A stretch of 64,000 bases of DNA, taken from positions 248,001 to 312,000 of the forward strand of contig QGGY01000002.1 in NCBI GenBank assembly GCA_003148945.1. The letters are read 5' to 3'. The stretch is from Murimonas intestini (GTDB lineage Bacteria; Bacillota; Clostridia; Lachnospirales; Lachnospiraceae). Under the pieces are notes generated by a model. That model had not been told where the DNA came from. It saw nothing but the letters and a program-made list of their open reading frames with translations, and did not search any database. The first letter of the stretch is position 1. Each line of letters opens with the position of its first letter. The position numbers were made by a program, and so were the translations under genes. Of this stretch, positions 26,607 through 35,718 are shown in pieces.

Positions 26607-26676
26607 GCTGCCATATAAAAGACAAAGACGTGCCCAGCCGGCAGCTGATACACGTCTTTGTCTTTTATATGGCAGC
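26607..26676. repeat. Perfect 26-bp inverted repeat with 18-base loop
   Basis: The left arm 26607-26632 (GCTGCCATATAAAAGACAAA then GACGTG) is an exact reverse complement of 26651-26676. It lies between the lacI-type gene and the ecf promoter. It lacks a clear U-run on either side, so it is not a textbook terminator; a strong RNA hairpin, a mobile palindromic repeat or a terminator-like barrier are all possible. Confidence 0.8.
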
Positions 26677-26701
26677 CGTCTTAAGTACGCCCCGGCTGCA
26701 A

Positions 26702-27733
26702 TTAATTCAATTTTCTCACTGACTCTCCCTGGATCAGCTCTCCCTCAAATATCCGGTGGTTCTCTGCCGGCTTCTTCTTGATAAGATCAAACAGGATCTT
26801 AATGGTTGCTTCTGCCATCTCCTTTACAGGCTGACGTATAGTCGTCAGGGAAGGATTGTAATAAGTACCCAGGTCCAGGCCGTCAAATCCTGCCACTGAA
26901 TAATCCTGAGGAACCTTTTTTCCTGCATCTACTATTGCTCTGCAGGCTCCAATCGCCACACTGTCAGAAATAGCATAGATAACTGTAAATTCTTTGCCGG
27001 ATTCCAGCAGTTCCTTCGTCACGGCATAACCATTTTCCATACTATAGCCGTCCAGTTCTTCCTTCATTGGACAGACGATTGATTCATCCAGCTCTATCCC
27101 ATTATCATGAAGCGCCATCTTGTAGCCCTCCAGACGCAGCTTGCCGATACTCTCATCATCATTGTCCGCACAGATTATGGCTATCCGCTTATGACCGCTT
27201 TTAATCAGATAATCCGTCATCTTGTAGCTTTCTTTCACATCATCCACGGACACGGAGGCATACTCATCTTTATCAGCAGTGCCCACCAGCCCTATGGTGC
27301 TTAGTACAAAGGGAACAGGTATCTGCTTTAGCTTTTCCTCAGAATGCGAAAAGAAACCTCCCAGGAAGACAATTCCATTCAGTCTCTTTTCCTTTTCCAG
27401 TTCGATCGCCACATCCACCTCATCCTGCTTATTATCCACATGCTGAAGTACAAAAGAATACTTTTTCTTCTGTATCTCCTCCTCAAATACTTTGATCATC
27501 CTGGAAAAAAAAGGATTCGTGATACCTTTGATCAAAACTGCGATCGTCCTCGCGTCAGTACGTTTCAGGTTCCTGGCGCTGTTATTGGGCACATAATTGT
27601 AATCCCTGATCACCTGCATGATTTTTTCTTTTGTTTCCTGATTAATATCCGGATGATTATTCATTGCCCTGGAAACTGTGCTTACCCCCACCCCGCAAAG
27701 TCTGGCCACATCTTTGATTGTGATACTTTCCAT
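26702..27733 (-). CDS. LacI-family regulator of the alpha-glucan locus
   Basis: A 343-residue transcription factor. The helix-turn-helix IKDVARLCGVGVSTVSRAMN is at the N-terminus, with the hinge helix near NNSARNLKR. The periplasmic-binding-like sensor domain follows (IAVLIKGITNPFFSRMIKVF ... ISDSVAIGACRAIVD ... VAGFDGLDLGTYYNPSLTTI). It is the last gene after malQ on the same strand and probably controls the locus through the AACGGT/AACGTT boxes at 32514-32555. A maltodextrin is the likely inducer, by context only. Confidence 0.9.
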   Translation of the reverse strand: MESITIKDVARLCGVGVSTVSRAMNNHPDINQETKEKIMQVIRDYNYVPNNSARNLKRTDARTIAVLIKGITNPFFSRMIKVFEEEIQKKKYSFVLQHVDNKQDEVDVAIELEKEKRLNGIVFLGGFFSHSEEKLKQIPVPFVLSTIGLVGTADKDEYASVSVDDVKESYKMTDYLIKSGHKRIAIICADNDDESIGKLRLEGYKMALHDNGIELDESIVCPMKEELDGYSMENGYAVTKELLESGKEFTVIYAISDSVAIGACRAIVDAGKKVPQDYSVAGFDGLDLGTYYNPSLTTIRQPVKEMAEATIKILFDLIKKKPAENHRIFEGELIQGESVRKLN

Positions 27734-27861
27734 CGCCTTACCTCTTTTCAGATCTGCTCAAAACTCTTTGCAGAACGCGAATCTGTTAATATTCTATCAA
27801 TTAAAGGCGAAAAAAGCAAGGTATGATTATATGAGGCATAATTTTACATAATATTTCCGCC

Positions 27862-29343
27862 TCAAAGCCTTCCATATATTTTCGTCAGCTTCCTGATCTT
27901 TCCCGCCAGTTCATCCGTGAACTCTCCATCTCTGAGTCTCCAGGCCCAGTTCCCCCCAAGAATGGAAGGCCTGTTTATCCTGGCCTCCGCTCCCAGTCCC
28001 AGATAGTCCTGTATGGGAATAACTGCCAGATCCGCCACGCTTTCAAGTGCCAGTCTTATAAATTCCCAGTTATATTCTTCTCTGTCCCTGCCATACAGGT
28101 TCAGATAGTCCATGGCCAGCTCCCTGTCCTCCCCGGACAGCTCGCCAAACCATGCAGAGAGTGTCTGGTTATCATGGGTGCCCGTATAAACCACACAGTT
28201 TTTATCATAGTTGTGGGGGAGATAATCACTTTCCTCCCTTGAATCAAAGGCAAACTCCAGGACCTTCATACCAGGATAGCCCGAATCCTTCACAAGCTTT
28301 ATGACGCTTGGCGTCAGATATCCCAGGTCTTCGGCTATGATAGGCATGTCACCAAGCTCCCTTTTCAGCACCTCAAACAGCTCTATCCCCGGCCCCTTCT
28401 TCCAGCAGCCGAACTCTGCAGTGGCATCACCATACGGTATAGAATAGTATTCATCAAAACCTCTGAAATGGTCCACCCTGACAGTATCATACAGCTTAAA
28501 GCTGTGGCGCATCCTTCTTATCCACCATGCATATCCCGTTCTTCTGTGATATTCCCAGTCATAGAGCGGGTTTCCCCACAGCTGCCCCGTAGCTGAGAAT
28601 CCATCAGGCGGGCAGCCCGCCACAGCTGTCGGATGCAGGCTGCTGTCAAACTGGAACATTTCCGGAGCCGCCCACGTGTCCGCACTGTCGAATGCTACAT
28701 AGATTGGAATATCCCCAATGATACTGATCCCATTTTCATTTGCATATGCCTTCAGCTTCAGCCACTGGTTTCTGAACAGGAACTGCATAAATGCGTAGAA
28801 TCTTATCTCAGAGGAACACATCTCCCTGTACCTGTTCATGGCCTCAGGCTCTCTTCCTCTGATATCCTCGTCCCACTCGCTCCAGCTTACTCCCCTGAAC
28901 CTGCGTTTCACAGCCATGTACAGGCAGTAATCATCCAGCCACTCTTTATTCTCATTCATAAATGTCTGGAAATCCTGGTTATTCTCTGACCTGCTCCTGA
29001 AAAAAGCTTCCTGCAGCAGCTTAAATCTTTCATTATATATCTTCTCATAGTCAACTCGTCCCGGATCATCCCCGAAATCACAAGCCTCACATTCTTCCTT
29101 TGTAAGCAGTCCTTCTTCTACCAATGCGTCCAGATCAATAAAATAAGGATTTCCTGCAAATGCCGAAAATGACTGATACGGAGAATCTCCATAGCTGGTT
29201 GGTCCCAGCGGGAGAATCTGCCAGTATTTCTGGCCTGCTGCCTTTAATTTATCTACAAACTCATAAGCACTTTTAGAAAAAGCGCCAATCCCGTATTTTG
29301 ATGGAAGACTTGCAACCGGCAATAATATACCACTCGCTCTCAT
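27862..29343 (-). CDS. malQ: 4-alpha-glucanotransferase (GH77, amylomaltase)
   Basis: A 493-residue cytoplasmic enzyme that moves alpha-1,4-glucan segments between maltodextrins and releases glucose. ATG 29343 follows GGGAGGTG and gives MRASGILLPVASLPSKYGIG, the family N-terminus; a longer frame to 29400 overlaps the permease gene. Catalytic regions are VRVDHFRGFDEYYSIP (nucleophile Asp), MPIIAEDLGYLTPSV (acid/base Glu) and VVYTGTHDNQT (third acidic residue). It lies 22 bases after the permease gene, so imported maltodextrin would be processed directly. Confidence 0.96.
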   Translation of the reverse strand: MRASGILLPVASLPSKYGIGAFSKSAYEFVDKLKAAGQKYWQILPLGPTSYGDSPYQSFSAFAGNPYFIDLDALVEEGLLTKEECEACDFGDDPGRVDYEKIYNERFKLLQEAFFRSRSENNQDFQTFMNENKEWLDDYCLYMAVKRRFRGVSWSEWDEDIRGREPEAMNRYREMCSSEIRFYAFMQFLFRNQWLKLKAYANENGISIIGDIPIYVAFDSADTWAAPEMFQFDSSLHPTAVAGCPPDGFSATGQLWGNPLYDWEYHRRTGYAWWIRRMRHSFKLYDTVRVDHFRGFDEYYSIPYGDATAEFGCWKKGPGIELFEVLKRELGDMPIIAEDLGYLTPSVIKLVKDSGYPGMKVLEFAFDSREESDYLPHNYDKNCVVYTGTHDNQTLSAWFGELSGEDRELAMDYLNLYGRDREEYNWEFIRLALESVADLAVIPIQDYLGLGAEARINRPSILGGNWAWRLRDGEFTDELAGKIRKLTKIYGRL

Positions 29344-29365
29344 AAGCGCACCTCCCCGATTTTTC

Positions 29366-30205
29366 TCATCCCTTGACAGCGCCTGCCACAACGCCCTCAA
29401 TAATATATTTCTGGCAGAACAGATAAAATACGATTATAGGTATAATTGCCAGAACAAGCACACCCATCATAGCTCCCATATCGATAGAGCCGTAACCGCC
29501 CTTCAGATATTGGACTGCGATCGGGATATTCATAAATTTTTTGATATCCAGCACAAGATATGGCAGCAGATAGTCATTCCAGATCCACATGGCCTGCAGG
29601 ATGGCAACCGTCACACATGTAGGCTTCATGATCGGGAATACTACCCGAAAATACGTCTGAAGCGGATTGCAGCCGTCCATCATGGCCGCCTCCTCGATCT
29701 CCAGCGGGATCGACTTGACAAAACCGCAGAACATAAATACCGACAGTCCAGCGCCAAACCCGAGGTAGATGATGATCAGCCCCCAAGGTGTATTCAGATG
29801 AAGCATATTGGCTATCTTAGAGAGGGTGAACATAACCATCTGAAACGGTACGATCATTGCAAAAAGGCAAAGATAATAAATCGTTGAGCTCATAGCACCT
29901 TTAACCCTTGTAATATACCAAGCAGTCATGGACGTACACAGGATAATGACAAGTACTGAAAATACTGTAATGAATACATTCCATCCAAAGGCTTCCCAGA
30001 ATTTTGTACGCTCTATACCTCTTGTATAATTCTCTATGCCCACAAACATCTTGCCTGTAGGAATAGAAAATGGATTCTTGCTGATATATGCTTTTTTCTT
30101 AAAGGAGTTTATAAGGACCAGCACGATTGGAAATACATATGCCAGTGAAATGACTGAAAATATTACAGTTAACAGCGTTCCATGTTTTGTTTTCCTTGCA
30201 TTCAT
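29366..30205 (-). CDS. Carbohydrate ABC transporter permease, MalG-type
   Basis: A 279-residue inner-membrane permease with six helices. The EAA loop that contacts the ATPase reads EIEEAAMMDGCNPLQTYFRV followed by VFPIMKP, as in MalG-like subunits. The C-terminal end KYIIEGVVAGAVKG is also typical. It overlaps the upstream permease gene by one base. No ATPase gene is present in the operon; a shared MsmX-type ATPase encoded elsewhere is likely. Confidence 0.92.
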   Translation of the reverse strand: MNARKTKHGTLLTVIFSVISLAYVFPIVLVLINSFKKKAYISKNPFSIPTGKMFVGIENYTRGIERTKFWEAFGWNVFITVFSVLVIILCTSMTAWYITRVKGAMSSTIYYLCLFAMIVPFQMVMFTLSKIANMLHLNTPWGLIIIYLGFGAGLSVFMFCGFVKSIPLEIEEAAMMDGCNPLQTYFRVVFPIMKPTCVTVAILQAMWIWNDYLLPYLVLDIKKFMNIPIAVQYLKGGYGSIDMGAMMGVLVLAIIPIIVFYLFCQKYIIEGVVAGAVKG

Positions 30206-31044
30206 TATTGCTGAACCTCCTTCCTTCTCGTAAGGTAATTCTGGACGATCGCGATAACCGCCACCAGTATAAAGAAGATAACTGCTTTGGCCTGGCCTAC
30301 GCCTTCATAACCCGGTCTGCTGTAAAATGTATTAAATATATTCAGCGCCAGCATCTCTGACATATTGGAGGGATCTCCGTTTGTCAGCGCCAGGTTCTGG
30401 TCAAAGAGCTTGAATGAATTCGTAAGTGTCAGAAATGTACAGATCGTGATTGAAGGCATGACCATTGGGATGGTCACATTCTTAAGTATCTGCCGCGGTG
30501 TGGCGCCGTCGATCTTTGCGGCTTCTATCAGGTCTCCCGGTATATTCTGGATACCAGCTATATAGATGATCATCATATAACCTATCTGCTGCCAGCACAT
30601 CAGGATAACAAGCCCCCAGAATCCAAAGGTTGAAGAATACGTAAGTGTCCTTCCCACATTCTGGAGCACTCCGTTTAAAAGCAGCTGCCAGATATAACCC
30701 AGTATAATGCCGCCGATCAGGTTCGGCATAAAAAATACTGTACGGAATATATTAGTCCCCTTTATTTTCTTAGTCAAAAGCATTGCCACGGTAAATGCCA
30801 GCACATTGATAAAGAGTACAGATACAATTGTAAATGCCGCCGTATACCAAAGTGCATGAATGAAGATGGGATCAAATGACTTCTGATAATTAGAAAAACC
30901 GATGAATTTAGCGTCTGTCACAGTGGTGAACTTGCAGAAGGACAGGTAGATACCCATCACAAAAGGTGCCAGGAATCCAATGACAAATGCTATTAAAGTG
31001 GGCAATACAAAAATGGGAAAATATTTTTTCATCGCCTTTTGCAT
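30205..31044 (-). CDS. Carbohydrate ABC transporter permease, MalF-type
   Basis: A 279-residue permease, partner of the MalG-type subunit. I chose ATG 31044 (MQKAMKKYFPIFVLPTLIAF), with AGGAAA upstream; GTG 31059 is possible. Six helices are visible, with the EAA loop DLIEAAKIDGATPRQILKNV followed by TIPMVMP. The segment FRTVFFMPNLIGGIILGYIW is characteristic of MalF/UgpA-type subunits. It lies about 85 bases after the binding-protein gene. Confidence 0.92.
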   Translation of the reverse strand: MQKAMKKYFPIFVLPTLIAFVIGFLAPFVMGIYLSFCKFTTVTDAKFIGFSNYQKSFDPIFIHALWYTAAFTIVSVLFINVLAFTVAMLLTKKIKGTNIFRTVFFMPNLIGGIILGYIWQLLLNGVLQNVGRTLTYSSTFGFWGLVILMCWQQIGYMMIIYIAGIQNIPGDLIEAAKIDGATPRQILKNVTIPMVMPSITICTFLTLTNSFKLFDQNLALTNGDPSNMSEMLALNIFNTFYSRPGYEGVGQAKAVIFFILVAVIAIVQNYLTRRKEVQQ

Positions 31045-31130
31045 AAACTCTTTCCTCACTTTCTAAAAAGAGGGCGGGCGAAGCATCGCCCACCCTCATA
31101 TTATTTTTGTAAATATACAGACCTGACAGC

Positions 31131-32468
31131 TTATTCAGCGTGTGTTGCCTGGTATTCTGATGCCCAGCCGTCTACGAAAGCAGTCTTAACTGCATCCCAT
31201 TCGCCTGTGCCCTGAGCATACTCAAGAAGTGCATTTCCTACGCCGTTTTTCCATTCTTCGGAAGGCATTGTTGTAAAGCACCATGCTACAGGAGTCTTGC
31301 CTGCTGCAATATATTCATTAGCAGCCTTTAACAGCGGATTCTCCGGAAGATCTGCATCTGTAAATGTTGAGAACGGTGTTACAAACTGCATTTCTTTAGA
31401 GAAGGACTCTTTTCCTGTATCGCTGGAGATTACCCAGTAAACGAAATCAAGTGTTGCCTGAATGTCTTCTTCAGAAGCATTCTTGTTTACACACCAGTAG
31501 TTCTCACTGCCTGTGCAGAGGCCCTGGTTCTCTTCGCCTTCAGCGCCGATGTATATAGGAAGCATTCCCATATCTTCGTCTGCTACGTCATTTCCTGTAA
31601 CATCATTGTAAGCCCATGTACCATTCTGGTAGAATACAGCTTCTCCTAAAGCAAATTCAGAAGCTGAATCTTCGCCTGTCTTGCTGGAGAGAAGGCTCGG
31701 CTCACATGTTGAATTGTTGATATACAGATCATAGATCTGTTTGTAGTTGTCAAGATAAGTTCCTTTAATTGCATCTGTAGACTCTATGCCATCTGCCTTG
31801 TATTCATAATAGATCGGAAGGTTTGCCAGATGTGTCTTAAATCTCCAGTCAGATGAGGAATCCATTCCTGCTGATGTGAATGCGCCTTCGATTCCCAGAT
31901 CGTCCTTGTGTGCCTGAATATCTTCTGCAACTGCCTTAAGTGTGTCAAAGCTTGTGATCTCGTCAGCTGATTTGATAACAGCTCCGTCTAATGCACAATA
32001 GTCATTCAGAAGAGCTTTATTATAAAGGATCCCGTATGTCTCAATTACATAAGCCACACCAAGAATCTCATCATTCTCTCCCTTTAATGCAAAATCATCG
32101 CTCTTGAGAGCTTTGTAAAGCTCGCTGTCTTTTAAATCATAGCAGTAATCTTTCCAGGATGCGAGTCCTACAGGGCCGTTTACCTGGAACAGAGTAGGCG
32201 CGTCTGTCTTAGCCATCTCTGATTTTAAGGTAGACTCGTATGTTCCTGATGCCGCTGTCACGATATCAACCTGAACGCCTGTCTCCTCTGTGTACTTCTT
32301 TCCCAGTTCCACCCACTGGTCAGCCTGCTCCGGCTTAAAATTCAGATAATATACTTTTCCTGTTCCCGCAGCATCACCTTCTGCTGCCTGTGCCACAATA
32401 CCGCCCGCCATTGATGCGACCATTGCTGCTGATAATGCCATTGCCGTTGCTTTGTTGAACTTTTTCAT
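31131..32468 (-). CDS. Extracellular sugar-binding protein (alpha-glucan type)
   Basis: A 445-residue solute-binding protein, first gene of the operon. It has a signal peptide (MKKFNKATAMALSAAMVASM ... VAQAAE) that ends in an AxA-type site and contains no Cys, so it does not look like a lipoprotein, which is unusual for a Gram-positive binding protein. The mature part has the family features (WVELGKKYTEETGVQVDIVT, FALGEAVFYQNGTWAYNDV, GSENYWCVNKNASEEDIQAT). MalQ downstream suggests a maltodextrin ligand. Confidence 0.92.
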   Translation of the reverse strand: MKKFNKATAMALSAAMVASMAGGIVAQAAEGDAAGTGKVYYLNFKPEQADQWVELGKKYTEETGVQVDIVTAASGTYESTLKSEMAKTDAPTLFQVNGPVGLASWKDYCYDLKDSELYKALKSDDFALKGENDEILGVAYVIETYGILYNKALLNDYCALDGAVIKSADEITSFDTLKAVAEDIQAHKDDLGIEGAFTSAGMDSSSDWRFKTHLANLPIYYEYKADGIESTDAIKGTYLDNYKQIYDLYINNSTCEPSLLSSKTGEDSASEFALGEAVFYQNGTWAYNDVTGNDVADEDMGMLPIYIGAEGEENQGLCTGSENYWCVNKNASEEDIQATLDFVYWVISSDTGKESFSKEMQFVTPFSTFTDADLPENPLLKAANEYIAAGKTPVAWCFTTMPSEEWKNGVGNALLEYAQGTGEWDAVKTAFVDGWASEYQATHAE

Positions 32469-32513
32469 ATCATGTTCCCTCTTTCTTATAAAATAAGATT
32501 TATGGTTTCTATG

Positions 32514-32594
32514 ATTGGAACCGTTTTCAGTAACGTTCTCGGTACCGTTTCCAATCTATGATTGTATATTATCACAGCCTGTGTATTTTGGCAA
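32514..32594 (-). promoter_or_regulatory. Promoter and LacI-type operators of the alpha-glucan operon
   Basis: On the minus strand TTGCCA (32594-32589), 17 bases, TAATAT (32571-32566). Immediately downstream, 32555-32514, are three boxes of LacI type: GGAAACGGTACC, GAGAACGTTACT and GAAAACGGTTCC, flanked by mirrored ATTGGAA ends. Repression by the LacI protein at 26702-27733 is the natural reading. Confidence 0.78.
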
Positions 32595-32678
32595 CAGTCT
32601 TTTTCTCTATCCGAACATTTTCATCATATTATCACAATTACACCATCTTGTTTTTGTGCACTTTTCATACTTCTAATT

Positions 32679-33689
32679 CTATCCAGTACATTTTCCGTCA
32701 TTATTCTTTGTGCAATTCCATTTTCCGTCCCTGTTCACCACAATGATCCCTGCGCTCACCATCAGAAGTGCTGCCAGGTTCCTCATATTCCATGCACTTT
32801 CCCCCAGAAAAAGAGCTGACATGAACACTCCGAACACAGGCGTCATAAATCCATATATGGCTACCTTCCCTACAGGATTGTATTTCAGCAGAAGCGTCCA
32901 TAATGAAAAAGCTGCTGAAGATATAAATGCCATATACAGAAACAGAACTGCTCCGCTCCATACAACCACATCAATATGCCCTCCAAAGGAAAAGCCCAGG
33001 ATCATCAGGACAGCGCCCCCGAACAGAAGCTGAACTGCCGTTATGACAATGGGATCCTCTTTCTTCGCCAGCCCCTTTGACCAGATTGAGGCTGCTGCAT
33101 AGGACAGTGCGGATATGATCAGAAATCCTTCTCCTTCTATACTAAAGCTGGCATCCAGGCCCTGGGCGGTAAAGCTTGCCAGCACTACCCCTGAAAATCC
33201 CAGGATGCATCCCAGTCCTTTTTTCATATCTATTTTCTCGCTCTTGATCAGAAAATGTGCCAGGAGTATAGTAAAAAAAGTGCTTGAGGCTCCTATGATA
33301 GACCCCTTCACCCCTGTGGTATTTGCAACGCCTATGTAAAAAAAGATATACTGCAGTGTTGTCTGAACAAGTCCCAGCCCTAAAGCGCCGGGAATATTCC
33401 CCCTCTTTACTGCCGGTACTCTTCCCGAGGATATCCAAGAAAAAATAAATGTCATGATCCCCGCAGCAAAAAACCTGTAGCCGGCAAAAAGTATCTTTGA
33501 GCTCACATCCTCCCCTGCTATCTGAAATAATTCATAACCGCTCTTTACGCACGGGTAAGCGCTGCCCCACAGTGCTGTACAGCAGACAGCCAGCAGCCCT
33601 GCCACCCAGGGGTTTGTCAGCATTCTGGCTGTCCTCTCTTTCTTCCCTGTCCCCTCTTTCTTCCCTGCCCTCTCTGGTTTCTCTTTCAT
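32679..33689 (-). CDS. EamA/DMT-family transporter
   Basis: A 336-residue membrane protein with ten predicted helices in two EamA repeats (first GLLAVCCTALWGSAYPCVKS; second GFLIISALSYAAASIWSKGL). Such proteins export amino acids or other metabolites; the substrate is not evident. The N-terminal 22 residues are unusually Lys/Glu/Gly-rich (KKEGTGKKERT) because of a short DNA repeat of the TCTTTCTTCCCTG type, which may be a replication-slippage tract. An internal start at Met23 is possible. It stands alone on its strand. Confidence 0.85.
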   Translation of the reverse strand: MKEKPERAGKKEGTGKKERTARMLTNPWVAGLLAVCCTALWGSAYPCVKSGYELFQIAGEDVSSKILFAGYRFFAAGIMTFIFSWISSGRVPAVKRGNIPGALGLGLVQTTLQYIFFYIGVANTTGVKGSIIGASSTFFTILLAHFLIKSEKIDMKKGLGCILGFSGVVLASFTAQGLDASFSIEGEGFLIISALSYAAASIWSKGLAKKEDPIVITAVQLLFGGAVLMILGFSFGGHIDVVVWSGAVLFLYMAFISSAAFSLWTLLLKYNPVGKVAIYGFMTPVFGVFMSALFLGESAWNMRNLAALLMVSAGIIVVNRDGKWNCTKNNDGKCTG

Positions 33690-33768
33690 CTTTGTTGTTC
33701 TCCCTTTCCGGTATTGTGAATAGTAAGTAATATTGTCCTGCGGATATTTTCTATAGGATCAGATAATA

Positions 33769-33813
33769 AGAAGCTGATTCCGGCAGCGTATGGCTGCTGC
33801 AGAACCAGCTTCT
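33769..33813 (-). terminator. Terminator-like hairpin after the alcohol dehydrogenase gene
   Basis: AGAAGCTG...GCAGC pairs with GCTGC...CAGCTTCT across 33769-33813 with small mismatches. On the minus strand it is followed by TTATTATC, a weak U-rich tail. Confidence 0.55.
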
Positions 33814-33842
33814 ATAATATTATAATATAATGATTTCAGGGG

Positions 33843-34997
33843 TTAATTAACGTCCCAAAGCCTCTCATAAATCTCCATGATATCTTCTTTGACAGGAACC
33901 CTTGGATTTGTCGGTGTGCATGCATCTGCCATTGCGGCATCCGCCATATCAGGAATAGCTGCAAAATATTCTTCTTTTGTGCACTTTCCTGTCTGTGAAA
34001 CACTGAGGGGGATATCCATTTCCTTCAGCATGAACTGGACCCACGCAACAAGCGCGCGCACAGTTGTGATCGTATTAAAGTTCTGCAGTCCCAGTATCCT
34101 GGCAATCGTCACATACTTTTCAACCTGCCTCGGATATTCCTTGCGGCTGCGGCTGTGTTTACTTATGTAACTGTTATATTCAATGATATATGGCAGCAGC
34201 ATGGCGTTTGCACGTCCGTGCGGGATATGGAACCTGGCCCCCAGCTGATGTGCCATGCTGTGGTTTATCCCCAGGGATGCTGCATTAAATGCAAGTCCTG
34301 CCAGACAAGATGCAATATGCATCTTCTTGCGGGCATGTGTGTCATTGCCGTCCAGATAAGCACGCAGCAGGAAGGTCCCGCATATTTCGATCGCCTTCTC
34401 AGAGAGTGCTGCCGCAAACTCGGTGCTGTTTGTGCTGACATATGCTTCCAGAGCATGAGTAAATACATCCATGCCTGTATCTGCAGTGATTGAAGGCGGT
34501 ACGCTTCTCGTAAGCTCTGCATCCAGAATTGCCTCTGTTGGCAGCAGATCATCGGAAACTAACGGATATTTAACTTTTTCCACAGGGTCTGTGATCACGG
34601 AAAACGCTGTGACTTCAGAACCTGTACCACTTGTTGTGGGTACTGCGATCAACGCCACATTGTGCAGTTCTCCTGCCTTGCCGGCAAATTCACGGATCGC
34701 TTTTGCAGAATCGATAGCCGATCCTCCGCCCACTGCAACTATGGCTTCCGGCATATAATCCAAAAGGGCCTTAACACCTGCCACTACCTTTTCAATAGGC
34801 GGATCAGGAACAACATCTTTAAAAATAGAGTATTGTTTTTTCCCCTTTTCAAGCCTTTTTGTAATCAGTTCGATCATACCGCTCTGTACGACAAACGGAT
34901 CTGTTATAACCATAATCTTATTATAAGGTATCTCACTCAGACGGTCGAGTGCATTATCCCCATAATAGATCTTTGTACTAATGTCAAAACTATTCAT
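33843..34997 (-). CDS. Iron-containing alcohol dehydrogenase
   Basis: A 384-residue group III alcohol dehydrogenase, reducing an aldehyde to an alcohol or the reverse with NAD(P)H. Nucleotide-binding GGGSAIDSAKAI and the metal-site region DVFTHALEAYVSTNS ... INHSMAHQLGARFHIPHGRA, with its Asp and His ligands, are intact. Similarity to PduQ/EutG-like and butanol dehydrogenases is visible, but there is no microcompartment gene nearby. The physiological substrate is unknown. It has its own promoter with a palindrome at 35053-35095. Confidence 0.93.
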   Translation of the reverse strand: MNSFDISTKIYYGDNALDRLSEIPYNKIMVITDPFVVQSGMIELITKRLEKGKKQYSIFKDVVPDPPIEKVVAGVKALLDYMPEAIVAVGGGSAIDSAKAIREFAGKAGELHNVALIAVPTTSGTGSEVTAFSVITDPVEKVKYPLVSDDLLPTEAILDAELTRSVPPSITADTGMDVFTHALEAYVSTNSTEFAAALSEKAIEICGTFLLRAYLDGNDTHARKKMHIASCLAGLAFNAASLGINHSMAHQLGARFHIPHGRANAMLLPYIIEYNSYISKHSRSRKEYPRQVEKYVTIARILGLQNFNTITTVRALVAWVQFMLKEMDIPLSVSQTGKCTKEEYFAAIPDMADAAMADACTPTNPRVPVKEDIMEIYERLWDVN

Positions 34998-35041
34998 GGC
35001 ATGTGCTCCTCCTGCTCATTATGGCCAATATGTTTGTTGTA

Positions 35042-35095
35042 ATCATACCACATTTGCGTTGATTTCGCAAGGTAAATCGCCAAAATCAACGCAAA
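35042..35095 (-). promoter_or_regulatory. Promoter with overlapping palindrome, alcohol dehydrogenase gene
   Basis: On the minus strand TTGCGA (35070-35065), 17 bases, TATGAT (35047-35042). The 13-base arms TTTGCGTTGATTT (35053-35065) and AAATCAACGCAAA (35083-35095) form a perfect inverted repeat that covers the -35 region, so it may be an operator. It could also act as a terminator for the upstream gene. Confidence 0.65.
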
Positions 35096-35109
35096 TCCAC
35101 AATTCTATA

Positions 35110-35718
35110 TTACAGAAGATACACAGGAAGGTCTTTGTTTACCGGATGTCTTTCCCGTCCCTGGTTTACGGCAGGTTCCTGTTTTGTCTCCGGCTTTTGT
35201 TCTGTCTTTGGCTCTGCCGCTTTTTTCTCAGCTGCTTTAGATGCAGCCGGCTTTCTGGCAGGTGTCTTTTTAACAGCAGGTTTCGCTGCCTTCTTCACAA
35301 CTGCAGCCTTCGCGGCGGCTGCCTTTGCTGTGTCTGTCTTTGCAGCTGTTTTCTTTCCTGCCGGGCGTCCAGCTGTTTTTCTGGGTGCTGCAGCCTTCTT
35401 TTCCTCCGCAGGAGCCTCTTTAGCAGGCTCTGCTGCCGCATCCTGAACTGTTTTAGCATCCGCAGCTTTTACAGCCTCTTCTGCCGTGACATCCATCTTA
35501 ACTTCCTTCTCTTCTGCCATCTTGCTACCTCCATTTTCCTTTTTGACATCTTTGGTTTCTTTGGTTTCTTTGTTTTCCTCTTTATCAATCTTTTCTTTGA
35601 TCAGCTTCTCTGTCTGCTCATCCGGCGCAGCTATGAAATGCACTGTACTGCCGTTTTCTGCTTTTGACTGTGCACTGGCGCCTGCCGCCCTTAAGATACT
35701 GCCCTTACCTACTGCCAA
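35110..35718 (-). CDS. Histone-H1-like Lys/Ala/Pro-rich protein
   Basis: A 202-residue low-complexity protein. Residues 1-35 are ordinary (GSTVHFIAAPDEQTEKLIKE), residues 36-60 are a Lys/Glu charge cluster, and the rest is Ala/Lys/Pro/Glu-rich with H1-like repeats (KKAAAPRKTAGRPAGKKTAA, AAVVKKAAKPAVKKTPARKP). AGRPAGKK resembles an AT-hook. A short ordinary end (RHPVNKDLPVYLL) follows. It overlaps the ParA-type gene by 14 bases, so both are made together. A nucleoid- or nucleic-acid-binding role is inferred from composition. Confidence 0.72.
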   Translation of the reverse strand: MAVGKGSILRAAGASAQSKAENGSTVHFIAAPDEQTEKLIKEKIDKEENKETKETKDVKKENGGSKMAEEKEVKMDVTAEEAVKAADAKTVQDAAAEPAKEAPAEEKKAAAPRKTAGRPAGKKTAAKTDTAKAAAAKAAVVKKAAKPAVKKTPARKPAASKAAEKKAAEPKTEQKPETKQEPAVNQGRERHPVNKDLPVYLL

